NCBI GenBank assembly: GCA_012959595.1
Contig: DUCW01000167.1
Span: forward strand, 3,030 to 15,923
Reading direction: 5' to 3'
Length of the DNA: 12,894 nucleotides
From: Gemmatimonadota bacterium
GTDB taxonomy: Bacteria > Gemmatimonadota > Gemmatimonadetes > Longimicrobiales > Gaopeijiaceae
Shown piece by piece: positions 1 to 7,702 of the stretch. The position numbers and the translations under genes were made by a program. A model generated the notes under the pieces. It was given only the letters and a program-made list of their open reading frames with translations. It made no database searches and had not been told where the DNA came from. The stretch's first letter is position 1, and each line of letters opens with the position of its first letter.

Positions 1-142
1 CCTGATAGAGCAAGTTCCGCATAGTCTCAATGTCACTGCGCATAGCTGCATCGGCTACAGGTGACTCAGGAACCGTCGCAGCTGACACTGCGATGGTCAG
101 GAAAAAGACGCCTAGTATACTCGAACAACTCCTGTTTCTCAT
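1..142 (-). CDS. Exported ankyrin-repeat protein, N-terminal part only
   Basis: Reading the minus strand from an ATG at 142-140 gives 47 residues open to the window edge. They begin with a signal peptide (MRNRSCSSILGVFFLTIAVSAA) and continue TVPESPVADAAMRSDIETMRNLLYQ. The segment ADAAMRSDIETMRNLL matches the first helix pair of an ankyrin repeat (pattern xADAAxxGDxxxVRxLL), so the rest of the gene probably encodes an ankyrin array. A GGGAG ribosome-binding site lies about 6 nt upstream of the ATG. The gene follows the DUF1552 gene by 17 nt on the same strand. Exported ankyrin proteins are commonly found beside DUF1592/DUF1552 genes, where their role is unknown; they may bind protein partners in the periplasm. 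The C-terminal majority is missing, so ankyrin identity rests on about one half-repeat plus context. Confidence 0.7.
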   Translation of the reverse strand, partial: MRNRSCSSILGVFFLTIAVSAATVPESPVADAAMRSDIETMRNLLYQ

Positions 143-168
143 TGTATCTCCCTCATTGATTAACCGCG
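140..168 (-). repeat. Gene-junction repeat, copy A
   Basis: This segment resembles 5847-5877. Both share the exact 12-nt core CCCTCATTGATT (plus-strand 150-161 and 5858-5869), a flanking CATTG and a CGCG end. Each copy spans the stop codon of one minus-strand gene and the Shine-Dalgarno and ATG of the next, which in both cases encodes an exported protein. Copy A lies between the DUF1552 gene and the ankyrin gene. It may be a duplicated translation-initiation cassette or chance convergence of AT-rich junctions. Confidence 0.4.
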
Positions 169-1590
169 AGTTTCTGGATTATTCATTTCAGTTGTTGTGG
201 AAGCCATCGTCAATGGAAATGCACCAGTGCTATCACCGAAGCTCTCCATGTCCTCGTGACCCAACGCATGCAACAGACTAAGCATCACATTTGCGGTGGG
301 TGTTTCATCAGGAGCTTTCAAATGAAGATTTCCTTCAAGCTTTCCGTTAGCATGCCCAGCAAACAACAGAGGGATTCGCCTATGGTTATGCACGTTAGGG
401 TCGCCCATTGGAGATCCAAATATCACCGCAGATTTATCCAACAGATTGTAGTCTCCTTCCTGAGTACCTTTTAATTTTTCTAGAAGATAAGGTAGAAGTC
501 CTACATGGAATTCGTTCAACCCTGCAAATTCCAGAATGACTTCCTCTTTGTTTCCGTGATGAGAAGTTGGGTGGAACGGTAGATCGATTCCACTCTCTGG
601 GTAGACCCTGTTCAATGCGTCCCTAGAAAGTTTTAACGAAAAAACCCTCGTCATATCGTTCTGGAAAGCTAATACTTGCAGGTCAAACATGAGTTTAACA
701 TGCTCTGAAAAAGAATCGGGCACACCAGCTGGAGCTTCTGGTAGTTCCCTTATTTCACCGCTGGCGTTTTGTGACTCTATCTTCTGGATCCGTCTCTCAA
801 GCTCTCTAACGTTCTCCAAGTAACTTTCAAGCCTGACTCTATCTTCTGGCCCTAAAGATCTGGTGATCTCTCCTACTTCACCAGCTACCCAGTCCAGAAT
901 ACTACTATTAGCTCGTCTCCTTTCTGCTCGTGCCTTAGGAGTTCCACCTGCTCCGAAAAGCATATCGAAAGCCACCCTAGGGTCCCTAATCATGGGAAGA
1001 GGTTCTGTGGGAGAAGCCCAACTGATCGTATCCGTATAGACACAAGCATATCCGTAAGAACAGCCCCCCGCTTGGTCTACATTCTCAATGCAGAACTGCA
1101 TCGAAGGAATCGGAGTATCCTGACCGAACCTATTAGCAAACATTTGATCAAGAGACATGCCCACTAACACATCAGATCCCTCTGTCTGTTTTGGATGCGT
1201 CTGAGTCAAGAAAACAGCACTTGATCGGAAGTGGTCACCACCGATTTCAGGAGCAGCAAAGGCGTCAGCATTCCTCATATCAGTATTACTCACAATGGTC
1301 AGATAATCTTGGAAAGGTTCTAATGGCTTCAACACACTAGGGCTCAGATCAAAATCCCGACCCTCTTCTGCTGGTGACCACAGATTCTGGGTAGCTCCCC
1401 ATTCGGTACAACCAGCCGAACCATGAACAATCTCAATGGCTATTAGTCTAGTCTTGTCAATCTCAGCGGAAGTTTTTGTCCAATGGCGTCCGGCCGGAAC
1501 CATAGCATCGAGTAATGGTAAGGCAACACTGGCCCCTGCTCCGCGCAGGAAGGTCCGGCGAGGCATACATTTTTGAGTTATGAACTCCAT
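160..1590 (-). CDS. DUF1552 domain protein, Tat-exported
   Basis: This 476-aa protein belongs to the DUF1552 family (PF07586), whose biochemical function is unknown. The N-terminus carries a twin-arginine signal: RRTFLRGAG at residues 11-19, then a hydrophobic stretch (SVALPLLDAMVPAG), predicting folded export to the periplasm. Family hallmarks include a GGDHFRSSAVFLTQTHPKQ stretch near 118-135, GMSLDQMF near 144-151, a cysteine pair (C177, C183) around YGYACVYTDTISW, and a late GSPMGDP segment followed by NHRRIPLLFAG. Length is typical. The ATG at 1590 is preferred over Met9 because AAGGAG lies 9 nt upstream and Met9 has no such site. The gene starts 24 nt after the DUF1592 gene ends, so the two are almost certainly co-transcribed; DUF1552 and DUF1592 genes are regularly paired in environmental bacteria. 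Transcription seems to continue into the ankyrin gene. Confidence 0.9.
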   Translation of the reverse strand: MEFITQKCMPRRTFLRGAGASVALPLLDAMVPAGRHWTKTSAEIDKTRLIAIEIVHGSAGCTEWGATQNLWSPAEEGRDFDLSPSVLKPLEPFQDYLTIVSNTDMRNADAFAAPEIGGDHFRSSAVFLTQTHPKQTEGSDVLVGMSLDQMFANRFGQDTPIPSMQFCIENVDQAGGCSYGYACVYTDTISWASPTEPLPMIRDPRVAFDMLFGAGGTPKARAERRRANSSILDWVAGEVGEITRSLGPEDRVRLESYLENVRELERRIQKIESQNASGEIRELPEAPAGVPDSFSEHVKLMFDLQVLAFQNDMTRVFSLKLSRDALNRVYPESGIDLPFHPTSHHGNKEEVILEFAGLNEFHVGLLPYLLEKLKGTQEGDYNLLDKSAVIFGSPMGDPNVHNHRRIPLLFAGHANGKLEGNLHLKAPDETPTANVMLSLLHALGHEDMESFGDSTGAFPLTMASTTTEMNNPETRG

Positions 1591-1614
1591 AATGTCTTAC
1601 TCCTTCTAACGTAA

Positions 1615-4116
1615 TTATCTCCTACTGTTCTCTAGTTCCTCCACAGCGATTTCTGTGGAGGATTTCATTTGAAATGGATCGCTGTTAACCACACCTAGAA
1701 TGAATGAAGAAATCCTATAGTCGTTAGCAGCAGCTTCACTTGTGATTTTTCTAATTGTTGGTTGGTCAAAATATTCCATCCTACGTCCTGTCGCATATGC
1801 CATGAGGTTATTCGCAAATGTCCGAACAAAAGGAATCGACCGATTCAATAGTGCCGTATGTAGGTCAGAGGGGTTGGCCAAGGGTGTCCCGTCATAAAGC
1901 ATACCATTGGTATCTAGTTCTCTGCCGAATTCTCTGATTCTCCAATTACCCGTGACATCAAAGTTATCTAGGGCCAAACCGATCGGATCCATGAACTGGT
2001 GACAGGCATAACATGTGGGGTTATCCCTATGCTTCTCCATCCTCTGTCGAGTTGTGAGAAAAGCTCCGTCCTCAGCACCTTCTGTCGCCTCCAAGGCTGG
2101 CACGTCCGGAGGTGGGGGTGGGGGTGGGGCATCCAGGAGAACTTCCATCACCCACTTACCACGTAAGACAGGAGAAGTTCTATTCGCCATAGAGGTCATC
2201 ATGAGAACACTTCCCTGGCCGAGCAGACCACGTCTAGTATCATCAGGATAAGTTACTTTTTGGAAAGCGTTCCCCGAAACACCAGAAATTCCATAATGCC
2301 GAGCCAATCTCTCGTTCAGAAATGTGTAATCGGCACTCAGTAGTTCCATAATACTTCTATCTTCTCTCACGAGATTATAAAAGAACAACTCCGTTTCTCG
2401 ACGCATCGCATCCGACAGTGTCATGTCAAAGTAAGGGTAGTCATAAACGTTCGGAGAAACTTTCTCTAAGTCCTGGAGTCGCAGCCATTGTGCAGCGAAT
2501 CTGGTAGCCAATGCTTCGGCACGAGGATCCGCTAACATTCTGTCCACATGTGCCTCAAGTACTTCCTGATTGGCAAGAGCTCCACTAGTAACGTCTTCGA
2601 GCAAGAGCCCATCTGGCGGTGCTCCCCAAAGGAAGAAAGAAAGCCTAGAAGCCAGTGCCAGTTGATCAATTCTGTAAGGCTCTTCCCAGTTCACTCCTTC
2701 CGGGGCTTTTTCAAATCGGAATACAAAATAGGGACTGGCGAGAACGGCTTGTAAAGCATGCCGGACCCCTCTCTCAAATCCCCCTTCCGAAGCTCCTTCC
2801 TGATAGAAGCCCATCAGGTCACTCACTTCGGCCTCGGTAGCTGGACGTCTATAAGCCTCAGAGGAGATTCTAGTCACAATATCTCTGGCACACACTTCTT
2901 CCTCACCAAAGGTTGTCGGCCGACAAGTAAAAATGCTTTGCCTGCTAGATGTTTCCGAAACACCGGTCACATTGTAAGGACCGCTGACAGCAAAGTCTCT
3001 AAGATGTGGAAGTGTCGTCAGCATTGATCCTGGAAACCCTGCCTGAACGGATCTACCAAGGGGAGCCCTCACTTCTTCTACAGGGCCCTCAAATGTTGGT
3101 ACGAAAGCCACTGCTATTCTCTTTGGACCCGCCCTGACGAAAATGGGTTCTGTCTCCATTCTGGTACTGATAGGATCGGCATACTCCGCTTCTGAAAGAT
3201 CGATATCTAGAAGTGCCACTCGTTCACCGTCAAAGGATAACTCCAGTTGTTCTCCCAGTGCTTCTCCCCCTACGGCGTAGAATTGGAACCAAAACGCATA
3301 TTCACCATCAGCTGGGAAAATGTGGTCAGCAACCATGCCACCTCTACTTCCAAAAGGCGTTCTCTCTACGTGGAACATTTGAGAAGCACGTTTTTCGGCA
3401 GCATACAGCGTTTCTGTTGGAGAGACTTCCCGATCACCTATCGCCAATCGACTAATCTCACTGGCTGCTGTGAGGTAGGCTTCTAAAAGGGTAGGTGAAA
3501 GCATTTGGACATCTGCGATGTTGTCAAAATTAGCACTTTTGGTATCCAAAGGGAGATATTCTCCAACATCGATTTTAAGGCCCAGTAAATCCATGATAGA
3601 TTCACCGTATTCTGCCCGATTCAAGCGTTGGAAAGTTCGACCCCCCGGATTTGGATTCATGACGGCGTTCTGGTCCATCCTAGTTTCCAACTCTTCTACC
3701 AGAGCCAACAGTGTGTCGGGACTCGGCCTCGGCATACCCGGTGGAGGCATCATGCCAGCTCGTAATTTTCGGATCATCTTCTCCGCTGTCTCAGGCCTGT
3801 TCGGAGCATTTTCTACCTCGAACCCAGCCAAAGAAAGATTCCCAGTCATCATTACATCGTTATGACATGCCTGGCAGTACGTCTGGACAACTTCGGTTAA
3901 TGTGGCAGCCTCGATTTCAAGACTTTTAGGAGAATGGATTTCACTGAGTTCTGAAGAAACGCTTAATTCCGTCGCCTGTTTACTGGGAAATTCGAATGTA
4001 GACTCCACTACAATCACTCCCCCAGCGTCCACCGAACGAGCATCAGCAACCTGTCCAACCAGCACTAGGGTTAACCCCAGTGCTACAGCCAGAACAGCGG
4101 TAACGGATCTTTTCAT
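1615..4116 (-). CDS. Exported DUF1587/DUF1592/DUF1588/DUF1585 protein with c-type haem motifs
   Basis: This 833-aa protein has a Sec signal (MKRSVTAVLAVALGLTLVLVGQVADA). A planctomycete-type cytochrome c segment follows, with CxxCH at C81-C84-H85 and a candidate distal ligand in GMMPPPGMP (121-129). Approximate domains are DUF1587 at 155-220, a beta-rich carbohydrate-binding-like module at 235-345, DUF1595 at 405-465, DUF1592 at 480-605, DUF1588 at 622-722 and DUF1585 at 735-808. A second CxxCH (C702-C705-H706) sits in DUF1588, after seven consecutive prolines (664-670), which are usual in this family. Two haem motifs suggest electron transfer in the periplasm, perhaps linked to oxidation of a substrate by a partner; this is inference, since no member is well characterised. 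The start has a weak GGGG site about 7 nt upstream. It is followed by the DUF1552 gene 24 nt downstream. Confidence 0.92.
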   Translation of the reverse strand: MKRSVTAVLAVALGLTLVLVGQVADARSVDAGGVIVVESTFEFPSKQATELSVSSELSEIHSPKSLEIEAATLTEVVQTYCQACHNDVMMTGNLSLAGFEVENAPNRPETAEKMIRKLRAGMMPPPGMPRPSPDTLLALVEELETRMDQNAVMNPNPGGRTFQRLNRAEYGESIMDLLGLKIDVGEYLPLDTKSANFDNIADVQMLSPTLLEAYLTAASEISRLAIGDREVSPTETLYAAEKRASQMFHVERTPFGSRGGMVADHIFPADGEYAFWFQFYAVGGEALGEQLELSFDGERVALLDIDLSEAEYADPISTRMETEPIFVRAGPKRIAVAFVPTFEGPVEEVRAPLGRSVQAGFPGSMLTTLPHLRDFAVSGPYNVTGVSETSSRQSIFTCRPTTFGEEEVCARDIVTRISSEAYRRPATEAEVSDLMGFYQEGASEGGFERGVRHALQAVLASPYFVFRFEKAPEGVNWEEPYRIDQLALASRLSFFLWGAPPDGLLLEDVTSGALANQEVLEAHVDRMLADPRAEALATRFAAQWLRLQDLEKVSPNVYDYPYFDMTLSDAMRRETELFFYNLVREDRSIMELLSADYTFLNERLARHYGISGVSGNAFQKVTYPDDTRRGLLGQGSVLMMTSMANRTSPVLRGKWVMEVLLDAPPPPPPPDVPALEATEGAEDGAFLTTRQRMEKHRDNPTCYACHQFMDPIGLALDNFDVTGNWRIREFGRELDTNGMLYDGTPLANPSDLHTALLNRSIPFVRTFANNLMAYATGRRMEYFDQPTIRKITSEAAANDYRISSFILGVVNSDPFQMKSSTEIAVEELENSRR

Positions 4117-4130
4117 CTAGAACCCCTATA

Positions 4131-4146
4131 TTGACCTGTGTGTCAA
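4131..4146. promoter_or_regulatory. Short dyad upstream of the DUF1592 gene
   Basis: TTGAC (4131-4135) and GTCAA (4142-4146) form a perfect 5-bp inverted repeat with a 6-nt spacer, 15-30 nt upstream of the DUF1592 start codon. Read on the minus strand it contains TTGACA, a perfect sigma-70 -35 hexamer, but no good -10 follows at 16-18 bp because the start codon is too close. It could be an operator or small leader hairpin. The symmetry is short enough to be chance. Confidence 0.25.
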
Positions 4147-4227
4147 CGGATTGTGCACAGGATATCGAAATTTACCTGTAATTCCCGCTTCTTCAACCAA
4201 GTTTAAGCCCAAATAGAAATTATTCCA

Positions 4228-4259
4228 CTAGGAAAGCTAGCATACTCCAGCCATCCTAG
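4228..4259 (-). terminator. Stem-loop between M20 peptidase and DUF1592 genes
   Basis: CTAGGAAAGCT (4228-4238) and AGCCATCCTAG (4249-4259) can form an 11-position stem with ten pairs (one a G-U on the minus-strand RNA) and one U-U mismatch, closing a 10-nt loop. It lies about 28 nt before the end of the M20 reading frame in plus coordinates, that is, downstream of its stop codon in transcription. No U-tract follows, so it is not a textbook factor-independent terminator. It may be an attenuator, a 3'-end stabiliser or a Rho-region hairpin. The remainder of the 170-bp gap shows nothing else clear. Confidence 0.4.
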
Positions 4260-4286
4260 CCAGATAAAGCAACCCCCAACAATCCC

Positions 4287-5849
4287 TCAGAAAAGGGTAG
4301 ATGGCATCGCTAAAAGACTGGCATACAGATCGATCGCGTACCAAAGATTAGCGATTCTTAAATTCTCATCAGGAGCATGCTGATTGTTATCGTGATTGGC
4401 CACAGGAACTATTATCGCTGGTTTTCCTGCAACCTCTGTGAACACTCGCAATGGCAAGGTTCCACCCATACCGGGGGCTACGACCAGTGCATCCTCCCCG
4501 AAGGCCTGCTCTGCTGCTATTCTTGCTGCTGCAACTACGCTTTGCCCAAATGGGTTTGTCATGGATGTCCGAGAAGCAGTCGATCCACCACCACCAGTGA
4601 CCTTTGCGATCCTTGGGTATTTTAATCTCAAGGACATGTCCGGATCTTCTGTAACCACATGAAAACCCATTTTCTCAATGTGAGACACCACTAGGTTTTT
4701 CATATGTCCAGGCTCATTGCCCTTTACCAACCGTATGCCTAGCGATGCAACGGCGGTGTTAGGAATCACGTTGCGAGCTAATGCACCAGTATTACCACTA
4801 GTTATTCCTCTCACATTCAATGCTGGAACCATCAAGCGCTCTGGAAGTTTTTCCGGCTGTCCTTCGGTCCAAACTAAGCCTAGTTCCTCCCTGAGTTGTC
4901 CGTCCCAGTCTGGCATACCTCGCAGTGCAGAGAGCTCTTCTTCTCCGATTGGTTCAACAGTGTCATACCAGCCATCGATGACTACCTGACCGTCGTCATC
5001 CTTCATAGATGCTAGGAGTCTCGCTAGAATATTTCCTGTATCAGGTGCCCAATTACCGTAGTGTCCAGAATGGAGGTTTCTAGTAGCCCCGTAAACTGTT
5101 ACCTCCAACCCCATTGATCCCCTAACACCGAAGGTCACCTGGGGACGTCCGCTGGCATGTGCCGGACCATCAAAAAACAGCCAAATATCAACGTCTTTGA
5201 CTCGATCGTTCCAGCGTTCCATATATTCGCCGAGATGCCTTGAACCAGCCTCTTCTTCTCCGTCAAAGAAAAATACTAGATTTGAAGTAGGCAGTATGCC
5301 CGAGTCTCGAAATGATTCTAAAACAGGAATCAGGGCTGCAATAGGTGCCTTGTCATCTCCCGCCGAACGTGCGTAAATCCGCCATTCCGGATCGACTGGA
5401 TCACCCTCCGATGGGAATGGACGAGGTTCTCCACCAGCATCCATAGAAGCAGTATAAAGTGTGGGTTCAAAGGGTGGGTGGGTCCAATTGTTAGGATCAA
5501 CCGCTTGCCCATCATAATGCACGTAGATACCTAAAGTTCTAGTCGCACCAGGAACTATAACTTCGCCATAAACTATGGGAGGGGCTCCGTCAATCTTAAG
5601 AAGTTCAGCATTAACGCCGACCTGAATTAATTCACCTCGTATATACGAGGCTACTGCCTCGATATCGTCTAGATTTCTCGCACGATTAGGGTATGAAAGA
5701 AACTCCTTGAAATCAGCCAGTATTGCAACTTCATTGTTCTCTCGGAAAATACGGGCTACCGCCTGCGGAGACTGAGCGTCAGCACCGTAATGTCCGACTA
5801 ACAATCCCAGTAACATAAAAACGTAGGTTAGTATCAATCTACCTGTCAT
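4287..5849 (-). CDS. Exported M20-family zinc metallopeptidase
   Basis: This 520-aa protein matches M20/M25/M40 peptidases (dinuclear Zn exopeptidases such as carnosinase- and DapE-like enzymes) that cleave di- and oligopeptides. A signal peptide (MTGRLILTYVFMLLGLLVGHYGADA) predicts export. Visible active-site elements are H111-x-D113 in YVHYDGQ, bridging Asp in AGDDK (165-166), catalytic and metal-binding Glu in DGEEEAGS (E199, E200), a further Asp ligand in FFDGPA (D227), the dimerisation-domain LHSGHYG with H260, and the last His ligand in NQHAPDE (H491). The lid domain falls between about 235 and 400. All expected ligands are present, so it should be active. GAGGGG lies about 8 nt before the ATG. 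It follows the 203-aa gene by 19 nt and is probably in its operon. Exact substrate cannot be assigned. Confidence 0.93.
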   Translation of the reverse strand: MTGRLILTYVFMLLGLLVGHYGADAQSPQAVARIFRENNEVAILADFKEFLSYPNRARNLDDIEAVASYIRGELIQVGVNAELLKIDGAPPIVYGEVIVPGATRTLGIYVHYDGQAVDPNNWTHPPFEPTLYTASMDAGGEPRPFPSEGDPVDPEWRIYARSAGDDKAPIAALIPVLESFRDSGILPTSNLVFFFDGEEEAGSRHLGEYMERWNDRVKDVDIWLFFDGPAHASGRPQVTFGVRGSMGLEVTVYGATRNLHSGHYGNWAPDTGNILARLLASMKDDDGQVVIDGWYDTVEPIGEEELSALRGMPDWDGQLREELGLVWTEGQPEKLPERLMVPALNVRGITSGNTGALARNVIPNTAVASLGIRLVKGNEPGHMKNLVVSHIEKMGFHVVTEDPDMSLRLKYPRIAKVTGGGGSTASRTSMTNPFGQSVVAAARIAAEQAFGEDALVVAPGMGGTLPLRVFTEVAGKPAIIVPVANHDNNQHAPDENLRIANLWYAIDLYASLLAMPSTLF

Positions 5850-5877
5850 TGCTTATCCCCTCATTGATTTAATCGCG
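5847..5877 (-). repeat. Gene-junction repeat, copy B
   Basis: This is the second copy of the junction sequence described at 140-168, sharing the 12-nt core CCCTCATTGATT at 5858-5869. It spans the stop codon of the 203-aa gene and the Shine-Dalgarno and start codon of the M20 peptidase. The two copies differ by a few substitutions and 1-nt indels. Confidence 0.4.
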
Positions 5878-6480
5878 GGGAATCAATGATTCCCACGAAG
5901 GCACATCGGTTAATAGACCAATATCTATTGCCTCACCTCTACGAAACATCAACCTCAAGCGCCATCCATCAGAACTGTCCGGAATGTACGGTTCAAATTC
6001 CGAATCAGCGATCCAGGGTATCTTGCTTAACGCATCCTCCAGTAACACAGCCTGATATGGAGTAGTCGGACCAGTGAGAAATGGCACTGTGATTACTCTT
6101 TCCGAGAATGGAAAATTTTGATGCCATCGATTCAGAGCTTTGTTGATTTTTTCGGTTTCTGCACCCTGATTCAACAGATGCTGTGAATGAAACTGCAGCA
6201 ATAACTCGTTGTGCTTGATTTCCGCCGAAAGAGCTTTCTCAAGTAACTCGGAAAACCCTTCTTCGTCAGCCAGTGACAACGCTCGCATTGCCCTAAGGAA
6301 ATCAGTATCAGGATCTTCAGGATTTACCCCCATCATCACATCGGTGAATACACTCCCTTCCCCTGTGAGGAAATCCACCGGCCGCTCTCTTGTCTGGGAA
6401 ATCGAATATTCTCGCAACCCCACAAAAATCCCAATAGAATAAACAACTACCAAAATACGATAACGGCGAAACCAGGTCAC
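5869..6480 (-). CDS. Membrane-anchored or exported protein of unknown function
   Basis: I do not recognise this 203-aa protein. Residues 1-8 are basic (MTWFRRYR), followed by one hydrophobic segment (ILVVVYSIGIFVGL, about 9-22), which predicts a single N-terminal membrane anchor or uncleaved signal with the remainder outside the cytoplasm. Residues about 55-125 are helix-rich and look like one or two degenerate helical hairpins of TPR type, which is a guess. The C-terminal third contains WRLRLMFRRGEAIDIG. There are no cysteines and no catalytic motif. The start codon is GTG and abuts the TAG of the upstream membrane-protein gene with no intervening base, so translation is probably coupled by reinitiation; no strong ribosome-binding site is visible. 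Such tight linkage suggests it works with that membrane protein, perhaps as an extracytoplasmic subunit. Confidence 0.8.
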   Translation of the reverse strand: MTWFRRYRILVVVYSIGIFVGLREYSISQTRERPVDFLTGEGSVFTDVMMGVNPEDPDTDFLRAMRALSLADEEGFSELLEKALSAEIKHNELLLQFHSQHLLNQGAETEKINKALNRWHQNFPFSERVITVPFLTGPTTPYQAVLLEDALSKIPWIADSEFEPYIPDSSDGWRLRLMFRRGEAIDIGLLTDVPSWESLIPRD

Positions 6481-7563
6481 CTACAGACCGACCTGGACCT
6501 TTGCATCTCTAACCTTCCAAATAAATGAATCCACATAGTAATGCACCAAAGCATAGGCTGAAATCATAGTCTGAGCAAAAAGCTCATAACCACTGATATA
6601 ATCCATGCCCACCAAGCCAAACTCGGGGACGGCCTGGTAAGAAATAAAATTCACTACTCCGAAACCGAATTCGTCCAATGGACGGTTGATAAGTAGCTGA
6701 ACTACTAAAGCATAGGCTCCGCCTCCGATCAGAAACCACTTCAACCGTCCCTGACCAGACACTTTACTCCAAAAGCCAGGTTGAAAAGTACCCAGATCAG
6801 ACTTTCTCTGAAGGAAAAAATAAACCATAACGATATACTGTAGTCCATGCATAAGTCTGTGTGCGATAGCAAACAACAAAATGGAATTGGTATGCCACGC
6901 AGCGAAATACCACAAAAAATAGCTGGCACCTATGAAAGCATACTTGATCGGATTAAGCGATTCCCCATTTCGCAAAGTTTTCCACAAATGCCAGATATAG
7001 ATCGGTATAAACACGGCGAGTACAGCCCTGCTGGCCAATAACAAAATATCCACAAACTGAACTGATAACGGAATTTCTAATTTATATAGTTCCCGGATCC
7101 ATAAATTCCGAAACATCGGAGCATTAAGGAACATAAAAGAGTACAGAATCCAGTGTAGGGTCAGGTCAAACCTCCCAGTATTTGACATGCCCGTCCCAGC
7201 CTTGAAGTCATAGATCCTGCTAAACCCATGCTGTTGCATGATGCTGTGTTGATGATCCCAGGCCATCACAATGATCAGTAGAGTGATCGGGGCCCATACC
7301 ATTCCCGCCGCCGCCGCCGCCACAATAATAATCGGCCCTAAGACTAACTGCTCTTTAAACCGGCTCCAATCTTCAGGCATGCCATAGGTTCGAACCCATG
7401 TAGCGTAGTGGTGTGGAATAGTAATCCAGAGGTTTATCGATGCTACCGCTACAAAAGGAAGCCACGCTTGAGCACCCAAGGCGGCCAACACAGCAACAAA
7501 CGGCAGCCCCAAAAACCAGACCATATCCAGCCTGGGATTGATGATGTAACCTGTTTTGAACAT
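6481..7563 (-). CDS. Histidine-rich polytopic inner-membrane protein, unknown function
   Basis: This 360-aa protein has about eight to nine hydrophobic segments (roughly 13-30, 33-50, 72-100, 133-150, 168-192, 206-222, 226-250, 275-292, 326-345). Histidines cluster at segment ends: H51-H52 in PHHYATWVRTY, H104, H106 and H112 in WDHQHSIMQQHG, H137, H192, H224, H235 and H239 in AWH...AHRLMHG, and H341 in the C-terminal HYYVDSFIWKVRD. Several His at membrane faces resemble integral-membrane di-metal oxygenases or hydroxylases or multi-haem membrane proteins. I recall the C-terminal H-Y-x-x-D-x-x-I-W-K-x-R pattern in uncharacterised bacterial membrane proteins but cannot name a family. A modest GAGAG lies about 10 nt before the ATG. 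It heads the minus-strand gene run, divergent from the FKBP gene, and is followed directly by the 203-aa gene. Confidence 0.85.
   Translation of the reverse strand: MFKTGYIINPRLDMVWFLGLPFVAVLAALGAQAWLPFVAVASINLWITIPHHYATWVRTYGMPEDWSRFKEQLVLGPIIIVAAAAAGMVWAPITLLIIVMAWDHQHSIMQQHGFSRIYDFKAGTGMSNTGRFDLTLHWILYSFMFLNAPMFRNLWIRELYKLEIPLSVQFVDILLLASRAVLAVFIPIYIWHLWKTLRNGESLNPIKYAFIGASYFLWYFAAWHTNSILLFAIAHRLMHGLQYIVMVYFFLQRKSDLGTFQPGFWSKVSGQGRLKWFLIGGGAYALVVQLLINRPLDEFGFGVVNFISYQAVPEFGLVGMDYISGYELFAQTMISAYALVHYYVDSFIWKVRDAKVQVGL
7307..7321 (-). repeat. Tandem GCC triplet run inside the membrane-protein gene
   Basis: Five consecutive GCC/GGC triplets encode five alanines (residues 82-86) within a transmembrane segment. 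Other segments of this gene do not use such a uniform run, so it looks like a short microsatellite that could vary in length in frame. Confidence 0.6.
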
Positions 7564-7702
7564 GCTTATTTACTCTCGGAATTCACGATTGTTGCTGATC
7601 GCAATAAGTGGACGATGTACAAAATATAAGAGGAACAACCGAAGAAAGAAGCCTTGAAAAATTTCCCAGATTGTTTCTTTTCTGCTCATGTATCCCTTGG
7701 TT

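Noticed and set aside
2015..4120. Plus-strand open frames opposite the DUF1592 gene
   Set aside because: They are shadows of a clearly coding minus-strand gene, with no ribosome-binding sites or recognisable domains.
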